A DNA stretch of 56,255 nucleotides, from positions 1 to 56,255 of the forward strand of contig JAQVKM010000006.1 of assembly GCA_028694645.1 (NCBI GenBank). The letters run 5' to 3'. Shown piece by piece: positions 50,303 to 56,255 of this stretch. The DNA is from Bacilli bacterium. GTDB lineage: Bacteria > Bacillota_I > Bacilli_A > RF39 > UBA660. The position numbers and the translations under genes were made by a program. Position 1 is the first letter of the stretch, and every line of letters begins with the position of its first letter. Below the pieces are notes generated by a model. That model searched no databases, had not been told where the DNA came from, and saw nothing but the letters and a program-made list of their open reading frames with translations.

Positions 50303-52279
50303 ATGGATAATCAAGTTATTTCTTATTTAAAATCTTTAAGTATAGATATGATATATAATGCACAAAGTGGGCATCCTGGAATAGTACTAGGAGCAGCTCC
50401 AATTATGTATACTTTATTTTCTAAACATTTAAATATAAATACAAGTGATTCTAAATGGATAAATAAAGATCGCTTTGTTATGTCAGCAGGACATGGATCG
50501 GCTTTATTATATGCAACACTATATATGGCAGGATTTAATATAAATATAGATGATTTAAAAAACTTTAGAAATGCTCAATCTATAACACCTGGCCATCCAG
50601 AATATAAAGTAACTCCTGGAGTTGATATAACAACAGGACCATTAGGTCAAGGATTTGCCTCAGCAGTAGGAATGGCTATTGCTGAAGCTAAATTAAAGCA
50701 AGAAACACAATTAAATAAAAAAAATACTTTTGAAAGTAATAAAAGTTTAATTGATCACAAAATTTATGTATTAGCATCTGATGGTGATTTAATGGAAGGC
50801 ATTAGTTATGAAGCTGCTTCTATAGCAGGAACATTAAAATTAAATGATTTAATTGTTTTGTATGATTCTAATGACTTTTGCTTATCTTCATCAAATAAAA
50901 AAACATTTAATGAAAATGTTTGTTCTAGATTTAATTCTATGGGATGGAATACTATTTTAGTAAAAAATGGTAATAGCGTTAAACAAATAGATATAGCCAT
51001 AAAAAAAGCTAAAAAATCTAATAAACCAACTTTAATAGAAATAAAAACAATTATTGGAAAAGATTCAACTTTAGAAAACACAAATGAAATACATGGAAAA
51101 AAATTAAACAAAGATGATGTGAATCAAATTAAAAATAATTTAAATTTACCAAAAAATGAATTTTATGTTGATGAAAACATTAAAAATGCATTTGCTAAAC
51201 AAATATCTGTTAGAACAAATAATAAATATAGTCAGTGGTCTAAAAATTATCAGGAGTTAATTAATGATGAAAAATTAGATATAAATAAATTTAAATTTTT
51301 ATTTAATAAAGATGATGATATTGATATTTTAAATATGAATTTTGATTTGGAATTAAGAGAAGCTACAAGAATAACTAATAAAAAGATTATTAATTATATA
51401 TCACAAAAATTACCTAATTTTATAGGTGGTTCAGCAGACTTAGCAGAGCCAACAGGATGTTATTTAGATAATATGAAAGATATATCAGCTAATGATTATT
51501 CTGGCAAAAACATTTTTTTTGGGGTTAGAGAACATGCAATGGGTGCTATATTAAATGGATTAGCTTTATATAACTATATACCATTTGGCTCAACCTTTTT
51601 AAGTTTTTCTGATTATTTAAAACCAGCAATGCGTCTTTCATGCATTATGGATTTACCAGTAACATACATTTTTTCTCATGATTCAATTAACATAGGTCAA
51701 GATGGACCAACACATCAACCAATTGAACAACTGGCTTCACTAAGAGCTATTCCTAATATGAATGTTTATCGACCTTGTGATGCTAATGAATTACTAGGAT
51801 GTTGGAATTTAATACTTAAAAATAAAAAACCTTCTTCTTTAATATTATCAAGAATAGATGTTCCTATTATGAAAAACTCTAGTAAAACAGAAATATCTAA
51901 AGGGGCATATATTATTGAAAAAGAAAAAAATGATTTAAAAGGTATTATTATAGCTACAGGAACTGATGTTTATACAGCTTTTTATATAGCTAATGATATA
52001 TATCGAGAATTAAATATTAGTTTACGAGTAATTAGCATGCCAAATAGAGAATTGTTCTTAAAACAAGATAAAAAATATCAAGAAGAAATTCTTCCAAAAG
52101 GATATAAAAAATTTGTTATTGAAGCTGGATCAAGTTTAGGATGGGAACAATTTGTTTATGATGAAAAATATTTGTTTACTTTAAATAAATTCGGTATTAG
52201 TGGAACAAAAGATGATGTCTTAAAATACATGAATTTCGATTATGAGGCAATAAAAACTAAAATAATTAATTTATTATAA
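50303..52279 (+). CDS. tkt: Transketolase
   Basis: 658 residues, full-length thiamine diphosphate enzyme of the non-oxidative pentose phosphate pathway. Seen: N-terminal SGHPGIVLGAAP, MSAGHGSALLYA, TPGHPE, TGPLGQGFASAVGMAIAEA. ThDP motif GDGDLMEGISYEAASIAG-type (here ASDGDLMEGISYEAAS) with DSNDFCL; central GGSADLAEPTGC and FGVREHAMGAI (catalytic Glu), YIFSHDSINIGQDGPTHQP, and C-terminal VIEAGSSLGWEQFV. All are intact. A terminator follows. Own promoter; no other pentose-phosphate gene is adjacent. Confidence 0.96.
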   Translation: MDNQVISYLKSLSIDMIYNAQSGHPGIVLGAAPIMYTLFSKHLNINTSDSKWINKDRFVMSAGHGSALLYATLYMAGFNINIDDLKNFRNAQSITPGHPEYKVTPGVDITTGPLGQGFASAVGMAIAEAKLKQETQLNKKNTFESNKSLIDHKIYVLASDGDLMEGISYEAASIAGTLKLNDLIVLYDSNDFCLSSSNKKTFNENVCSRFNSMGWNTILVKNGNSVKQIDIAIKKAKKSNKPTLIEIKTIIGKDSTLENTNEIHGKKLNKDDVNQIKNNLNLPKNEFYVDENIKNAFAKQISVRTNNKYSQWSKNYQELINDEKLDINKFKFLFNKDDDIDILNMNFDLELREATRITNKKIINYISQKLPNFIGGSADLAEPTGCYLDNMKDISANDYSGKNIFFGVREHAMGAILNGLALYNYIPFGSTFLSFSDYLKPAMRLSCIMDLPVTYIFSHDSINIGQDGPTHQPIEQLASLRAIPNMNVYRPCDANELLGCWNLILKNKKPSSLILSRIDVPIMKNSSKTEISKGAYIIEKEKNDLKGIIIATGTDVYTAFYIANDIYRELNISLRVISMPNRELFLKQDKKYQEEILPKGYKKFVIEAGSSLGWEQFVYDEKYLFTLNKFGISGTKDDVLKYMNFDYEAIKTKIINLL

Positions 52280-52309
52280 AACATAAGAAATAAAACTTAT
52301 GTTTTTTAT
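52278..52309 (+). terminator. Terminator of tkt
   Basis: AAAACATAAG (52278-52287) / CTTATGTTTT (52296-52305) then T. Confidence 0.88.
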
Positions 52310-52348
52310 ATAAACATTGATAAAAAGATAGTAATAATTATTTCTTTT

Positions 52349-52357
52349 TGTTATAAT
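52349..52357 (+). promoter_or_regulatory. Extended -10 promoter of the AI-2E-family gene
   Basis: TGTTATAAT, TG-N-TATAAT form, 35 bases before the start. Confidence 0.58.
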
Positions 52358-52391
52358 GTAAATAGAAAATATTAATTTGTGGGGTGAAATG

Positions 52392-53540
52392 ATGTTTAAT
52401 AAAATCAAAAAAACAGATGAAAAATTAGATACAGTTAAATTAAATGAATTGATAAGTGTATCAAGGAATTTACTAAAAATAATATATGTTTTAATAATTA
52501 TTATTGGAATATATTTATTGATTAGGCTTTTAAAAGAGTTGAATGCTAAAGAAATAATAATAACAATATTAAAAACAATATCACCATTATTTATAGGTAT
52601 ATTTGTAGCATGGTTATTTGATCCTTTTGTAAAATATTTAAAGAAAAAAGGGATCAAAAGATCAATAGGTACACTAATTACATATTTAATATTAATAACT
52701 TTTATAGCTGTTGTAGTTGGATCAATAATACCTGTTTTATCTGAACAAATAAATGAATTAGTTAAAATATTACCTGATGTATTTGATAATTTAAAAACAT
52801 GGTTAGATAATTTATTTGATAAATTAAATAATATTAACAATTTAGATGTTGCATCAATTAAAAGTGAAACATTTAGTCAATTAGAACATATAGTTACAAA
52901 TTTAACGTCTTCATTACCTACGATAGTAGTTGATATAGCTAAATCACTATTTTCTGGTATAGGAACATTATTAATAGGATTAATTATAGGATTTTATTTA
53001 TTAATGAGTTTTGATAATGCTAATGATGCTATCATTACTTTGCTACCAAAAAAATATCAAAAAGATACTAGGGAGTTATCAAATGAAGTAAATACTTCAT
53101 TAAGAAGATTTATAAAAGGTGCATTAATTGATGCAAGTTTAATATTTGTAGTTACATCAATTGGATTTATTCTAGTTGGATTAAGAGCTCCATTATTATT
53201 TGGATTATTTTGTGCCATAACAAATATTATTCCTTATGCTGGACCTTATATAGGTGGAATACCAGCAGTTATAGTTGGATTTTCAGCAGGCCCAGTTACA
53301 GGATTTTTAACTTTAATCGTAATTGTTGTAGTTCAAGTTTTGGAAGGTAATTTTTTACAACCATTTATTATGAGCAAGACAACAAAATTACATCCAGTAA
53401 CAATTATCATTGGATTACTTGTATTTGGTTATTTTTTTGGTATAATAGGTATGGCAGTTGCAACACCTGTTATAGCTGCATTTAAAACAATATTTGTATT
53501 TTTTAATGAAAAATATAGTTGGATTACTTATAATGATTAA
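52392..53540 (+). CDS. AI-2E family transporter (YdbI/PerM-like)
   Basis: 382 residues, about eight helices. N-terminal helices (about 30-110, with FIGIFVAWLFDPFVKYLKKKG), an extracellular helical part (about 125-185) and the C-terminal half FLVGLRAPLLFGLFCAITNIIPYAGPYIG-like core (here IGFILVGLRAPLL, ITNIIPYAGPYIGG) with PFIMSKTTKLHPVTIIIGLLVFGYFFG are the family signature. Members export AI-2, sodium or other solutes; specificity is not readable. GGGGTGA at 52381-52387 sets the start at ATG 52392, with 52389 as an alternative. Confidence 0.9.
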   Translation: MFNKIKKTDEKLDTVKLNELISVSRNLLKIIYVLIIIIGIYLLIRLLKELNAKEIIITILKTISPLFIGIFVAWLFDPFVKYLKKKGIKRSIGTLITYLILITFIAVVVGSIIPVLSEQINELVKILPDVFDNLKTWLDNLFDKLNNINNLDVASIKSETFSQLEHIVTNLTSSLPTIVVDIAKSLFSGIGTLLIGLIIGFYLLMSFDNANDAIITLLPKKYQKDTRELSNEVNTSLRRFIKGALIDASLIFVVTSIGFILVGLRAPLLFGLFCAITNIIPYAGPYIGGIPAVIVGFSAGPVTGFLTLIVIVVVQVLEGNFLQPFIMSKTTKLHPVTIIIGLLVFGYFFGIIGMAVATPVIAAFKTIFVFFNEKYSWITYND

Positions 53541-53571
53541 AACAATAATAAAGAAAAAGTAAAATATTAAT

Positions 53572-53736
53572 TATTTATAGAAAGCTTATGGTTGATGGAA
53601 ATAAGTAATAAAAAATATTTGAAAGCTATCTTTTAGTGCAATAAAAATTGCCGGGTAAAACCGTTATTTAAATTAAGAATTAATTAGGATGGTACCACGG
53701 TTTTTCGTTCCTAGAAAACCCATGGTATCTTTTTAT
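53572..53736 (+). promoter_or_regulatory. T-box leader, alanine specifier
   Basis: The core T-box AGGATGGTACCACGG lies at 53687-53701 and is followed by a competing terminator: GGTTTT pairs with AAAACC and the ATGGTACC region with GGTATC, then TTTTT near 53732. Upstream is a compact stem I region (53577-53637) ending GAAAGCTATC, where GCT is followed by a purine as expected for a specifier codon: alanine. Uncharged tRNA-Ala would stabilise the antiterminator and allow transcription of the kinase-alaS operon. Stem I is shorter than the classic ~100 bases. Assignment of GCT fits alaS downstream; exact pairing needs a fold. Confidence 0.87.
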
Positions 53737-53753
53737 TTGAAAGAAGGTAATTT

Positions 53754-54311
53754 ATGGAAGCTATTTTAAGAAATCCCAAAATATTTGTAATATATGGTAA
53801 AGCTCGAAGTGGTAAAAATACTGTTTCAGATATAATAAGAGAATTTTATAATCAAAAAAATCTTAAAACACTTAATATTAGCTATTCTGAAGCTGTTAAA
53901 AATTATGCAATGAAATTAACTTCTTGGGATGGAAATGAAAAAACTAAACCAAGATCATTATTGCAAATGCTAGGAACAGACATTGTAAGAAATAAAATAG
54001 ATGAAATGTTTTTTGTTAATAGATTGATGAATGATATTAAATTTTATTCCTATTTTTATGATGTTTTAACTATATCAGATGCAAGATTTATAAATGAAAT
54101 AGAAACACCAAAAAAACTATTTAAAGATGTTGTGATTATTAAAGTTATAAATCCTAATTCAAATAGTGATTTGACTTTGAGTGAAAAACAACATATATCA
54201 GAAACAGAACTTGATGATTTTAAAAACTATGATTATGAAATAATTAATAATAGTGATATAAAGCAATTAAAGGAAAAAATAATAAAAATATTAGAAAAAG
54301 AGGTAAATTAA
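53754..54311 (+). CDS. Deoxynucleoside monophosphate kinase-like P-loop protein
   Basis: 185 residues. Walker A YGKARSGKNTVSD at about 14-26, then LLQMLGTDIVRNKIDEMFFVNRLM (about 69-92) and LTISDARFINEIE (about 117-129). Those motifs match the deoxynucleotide monophosphate kinase fold of phage T4 gp1-type enzymes (LLQ-x-x-GTD, D-x-RF-x-NE). It probably phosphorylates a nucleoside monophosphate. It is co-transcribed with alaS, whose ATG begins one base after its stop region (stop and start overlap at TTAATG), and sits behind the alanine T-box. Why a nucleotide kinase should share alanine control is not clear; it may only be translationally linked. Confidence 0.72.
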   Translation: MEAILRNPKIFVIYGKARSGKNTVSDIIREFYNQKNLKTLNISYSEAVKNYAMKLTSWDGNEKTKPRSLLQMLGTDIVRNKIDEMFFVNRLMNDIKFYSYFYDVLTISDARFINEIETPKKLFKDVVIIKVINPNSNSDLTLSEKQHISETELDDFKNYDYEIINNSDIKQLKEKIIKILEKEVN

Positions 54312-56062
54312 TGAATTTAAAAGACTTATATATTAACTTTTTTATAGAAAAAGGACATAAACAAATCCCAAGTGCTCCCGTAGTACCAGAAAATGATCCA
54401 TCTGTATTATTTAATACAGCCGGAATGCAACCTTTAGTTCCTTATTTAATGGGACAAGCACATCCTTATGGAACAAGACTTTGTGATTATCAAAAATGTA
54501 TTAGAACTAATGATTTAGAATCTATTGGAGATAAAACACATCATACTTTTTTTGAGATGCTAGGTAATTGGAGTTTGGGAGATTATTTTAAGCAAGAAAG
54601 TATTTCTTATAGTTTTGAATTTTTAACCAAAACTTTAAATATTCCAATAGAAAAATTAGCTGTTACAGTTTTTGAAGGAAATGAAGATATTCCTAGAGAT
54701 GAAGTTAGTGCTAATATTTGGAAAAGTTTAGGAATAAGTGAAAACAAAATAGCTTATTTAGATGCTTCAAATAATTTTTGGATTGCTGGAGAATCTGGGC
54801 CGTGTGGACCTGATACAGAAATATTTTATTTTAGAAGTAATGACGAAGTTCCAGATAAATTTGATCCTAATGATGAAAGATGGGTTGAAATTTGGAATAA
54901 TGTTTTTATGCAATATAATAAAGATGTAAATGGAACAATAACTGAATTACCTAAAAAAAATGTTGATACAGGGATGGGCTTAGAAAGAGTAGTAGCTGTT
55001 TTAGAAGGTGTTGATGATAATTATAAAACATCTGTTTGGAAAGATATTATTAATACAATAGAAATAATATCTGGAAAAACCTACGAAGGAAATGAAAAAA
55101 GTATGCGTATTATAGCTGATCATATTAGAACTGCTGTTTTTATATCTGCAGATCCTTCATCAATAAAACCTTCTAATACAGATCAAGGATATATTTTAAG
55201 AAGATTAATAAGAAGAGCCATTAGACATGCTAAGAAATTAGACATTGCTATTGAAAGTGATTTTGAACAATCAATAGCTAATGCTATTATGGATAAATAT
55301 ACAAAATATTATAAAGAAATAGAAGATAACAGACAAATAGTTTTAGATGTTTTAAAAGAAGAAAAAAATAAATTTAATAAAACATTAGAAAAAGGTTTAA
55401 GAGAATTTGAAAAAATAACTTCTAAAATAACTAATAATAAATTGGATAAAGATAATGCTTTTAAATTATATGATACTTATGGATTTCCAATAGAACTTAC
55501 TGTTGAATTAGCTAATGAATTAAATATTGAAGTTGATGTAGATGGATTTAATGAAAAATATAAACAACATCAAGAATTATCTAGAACTGCTTCTTCAGGT
55601 AAATTTAAAGGTGGTTTAGCTGGAAATGATGATGTAGAAATAAAATATCATACAGCAACACATTTACTTAATGCAGCATTAAAAATAGTTGTTGATGAAA
55701 ATGTACATCAAAAAGGATCTAATATAACATCTGAGAGAATGAGATTTGATTTTTCTTGTGATCATAAATTATCCGATGAAGAAAAAGATAATGTTCAAAC
55801 ATTGGTTAATAAATGGATTCAAGAAGGAATTGATGTTACAAAGCAAGAAATGAGTAAAGAAGATGCTATTAAATCAGGAGCAGAATGTATGTTTATTGAA
55901 AAATATCCAGATGTTGTTACTGTTTATAGTATTGGAGATATATCAAAAGAACTATGTGGTGGTCCTCATGTTCAAAATACTAATGAATTAGGAGAATTCA
56001 TTATAAAAAAAGAAGAAGCTTCTTCTTCAGGTGTTAGAAGAATAAAAGCAATTTTAAAATAA
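54311..56062 (+). CDS. alaS: Alanyl-tRNA synthetase, short form
   Basis: Charges tRNA-Ala; 583 residues against ~870 in most bacteria. Catalytic domain 1-250 (SAPVVPENDPSVLFNTAGMQP, DKTHHTFFEMLGNWSLGDYF, GESGPCGPDTEIFYF, NVDTGMGLERV) and tRNA-recognition region 250-420 (DQGYILRRLIRRAIRH) are intact. Then SRTASSGKFKGGLAG leads directly into the editing domain with HTATH (447-451) and CGGPH (549-553), both metal sites complete. Absent are the beta-barrel between the tRNA and editing domains (~90 residues) and the whole C-Ala oligomerisation domain. A rho-independent terminator follows the stop at once, so this is natural. I recall a similar compact AlaRS in candidate-phyla-radiation bacteria. 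Confidence 0.93.
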   Translation: MNLKDLYINFFIEKGHKQIPSAPVVPENDPSVLFNTAGMQPLVPYLMGQAHPYGTRLCDYQKCIRTNDLESIGDKTHHTFFEMLGNWSLGDYFKQESISYSFEFLTKTLNIPIEKLAVTVFEGNEDIPRDEVSANIWKSLGISENKIAYLDASNNFWIAGESGPCGPDTEIFYFRSNDEVPDKFDPNDERWVEIWNNVFMQYNKDVNGTITELPKKNVDTGMGLERVVAVLEGVDDNYKTSVWKDIINTIEIISGKTYEGNEKSMRIIADHIRTAVFISADPSSIKPSNTDQGYILRRLIRRAIRHAKKLDIAIESDFEQSIANAIMDKYTKYYKEIEDNRQIVLDVLKEEKNKFNKTLEKGLREFEKITSKITNNKLDKDNAFKLYDTYGFPIELTVELANELNIEVDVDGFNEKYKQHQELSRTASSGKFKGGLAGNDDVEIKYHTATHLLNAALKIVVDENVHQKGSNITSERMRFDFSCDHKLSDEEKDNVQTLVNKWIQEGIDVTKQEMSKEDAIKSGAECMFIEKYPDVVTVYSIGDISKELCGGPHVQNTNELGEFIIKKEEASSSGVRRIKAILK

Positions 56063-56085
56063 GAAAGTAAAAACTTTCTTTTTTC
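56061..56085 (+). terminator. Terminator of alaS
   Basis: AAGAAAGT (56061-56068) / ACTTTCTT (56073-56080) with T run. Confidence 0.88.
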
Positions 56086-56086
56086 A

Positions 56087-56115
56087 TTGACAATTATTCC
56101 ATAATAATTTAAAGT
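56087..56115 (+). promoter_or_regulatory. Promoter of the terminal structured RNA
   Basis: TTGACA (56087-56092), 17-base spacer, TAAAGT (56110-56115), the same -10 variant as the rpmB promoter. Start would be near 56122, just before the outer stem. Confidence 0.6.
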
Positions 56116-56121
56116 ATATAT

Positions 56122-56255
56122 ATAAGATAGAACATCTGGTAAAAGTCAATAGGTAAATACGGCAGATTTTGAAATAATTTACTGCCTTATTAATAAAATT
56201 ATTCCACGACAAAAAGGTTTTAGCTAAACAAATTAGCTAAAACAAACAGATGTTT
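56122..56255 (+). ncRNA. Unidentified structured RNA, truncated by the window end
   Basis: Closing stem AACATCTG (56131-56138) / CAGATGTT (56247-56254) encloses ~108 bases. Inside are GGCAG (56161-56165) / CTGCC (56182-56186) and a perfect 11-base hairpin, GTTTTAGCTAA (56217-56227) / TTAGCTAAAAC (56233-56243). A second pairing, AGGTAAAT (56151-56158) with ATTTACT (56177-56183), competes with the GGCAG stem, as in a switch. A promoter directly upstream would start transcription at the outer stem. It has none of the signature bases of T-box, SAM, purine, TPP, c-di-GMP, SRP, RNase P or tmRNA that I know. Could be a small regulatory RNA (6S-like) or a riboswitch for a gene beyond the window. Confidence 0.5.

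Noticed and set aside
56050-56085. alaS truncated by frameshift or assembly error
   Set aside because: The frame ends after the normal end of the editing domain and a clean terminator follows; no C-Ala-like sequence is visible downstream in any frame.
56122-56255. T-box, SRP, RNase P or tmRNA identity for the terminal RNA
   Set aside because: The TGGNACCGCG-type T-box, the SRP GGAAG/AGCAG core, RNase P conserved bases and a tmRNA tRNA-like end are all missing in the visible part.

Overview
The window is a very AT-rich (about one quarter G+C by eye), densely packed bacterial chromosome segment with almost all genes on the + strand. Gene content and synteny are those of a low-GC Firmicutes/Bacilli lineage: an ireB-ruvX-yrzB-mltG-trmR cluster, a BceRS-BceAB-type module, an alanyl T-box, GluP-like rhomboid, LspA-RluD, LCP and VanZ proteins. 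Wall-related genes (LCP, MltG, VanZ) argue against a wall-less mycoplasma, and tryptophan is written TGG throughout while TGA acts as a stop. My best guess is an uncultured gut Bacilli/RF39-like organism; this is inference from gene style, not a database match.

Layout. 1-6.4 kb: end of a surface polysaccharide locus (glycosyltransferases, UDP-galactopyranose mutase, acyltransferase broken at codon 3, flippase, LCP ligase). 6.4-8.3 kb: VanZ and a decayed HigBA-like toxin-antitoxin pair. 8.3-10.9 kb: a cyclic-di-GMP-I riboswitch with its terminator, then two tandem genes for pilin-signal proteins with BspA/DUF285 repeats. 11-15.7 kb: lspA, rluD, tspO, rhomboid, DUF3048 and HD genes. 15.8-18.5 kb: tRNA-Arg, a third pilin-like protein whose 3' end carries a GC-rich patch looking like the variable region of a diversity-generating retroelement, and a kinase-fold protein. 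18.6-25.3 kb: metal permease, two large membrane proteins, rmlA and an rmlC-rmlD fusion. 25.3-27 kb: a second, nearly identical c-di-GMP riboswitch/pilin-BspA cassette. 27-36 kb: ABC-F protein, trxB, Bce-type module, NifU-like/GGGtGRT pair. 36-39.5 kb: a small accessory patch of unrecognised genes (one transglutaminase-like, one PD-(D/E)XK-like), a tRNA-Gly and an inverted fragment of it. 39.9-43.4 kb: a GGDEF protein with a degenerate signature and a YihY/BrkB protein. 43.5-56 kb: rpmB, dnaE, the ireB-mltG cluster, tkt, an AI-2E-family exporter, and a T-box-controlled operon of a dNMP-kinase-like gene with a very short alaS. The window ends inside an unidentified structured RNA.

The most interesting theme is a surface-display system: four proteins share a near-identical type IV pilin N-terminus. 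Two transcription units of these are placed under c-di-GMP riboswitches, and a third has its own strong promoter and a putative hypervariable C-terminus. The secretion machinery, reverse transcriptase and template repeat are not in this window.
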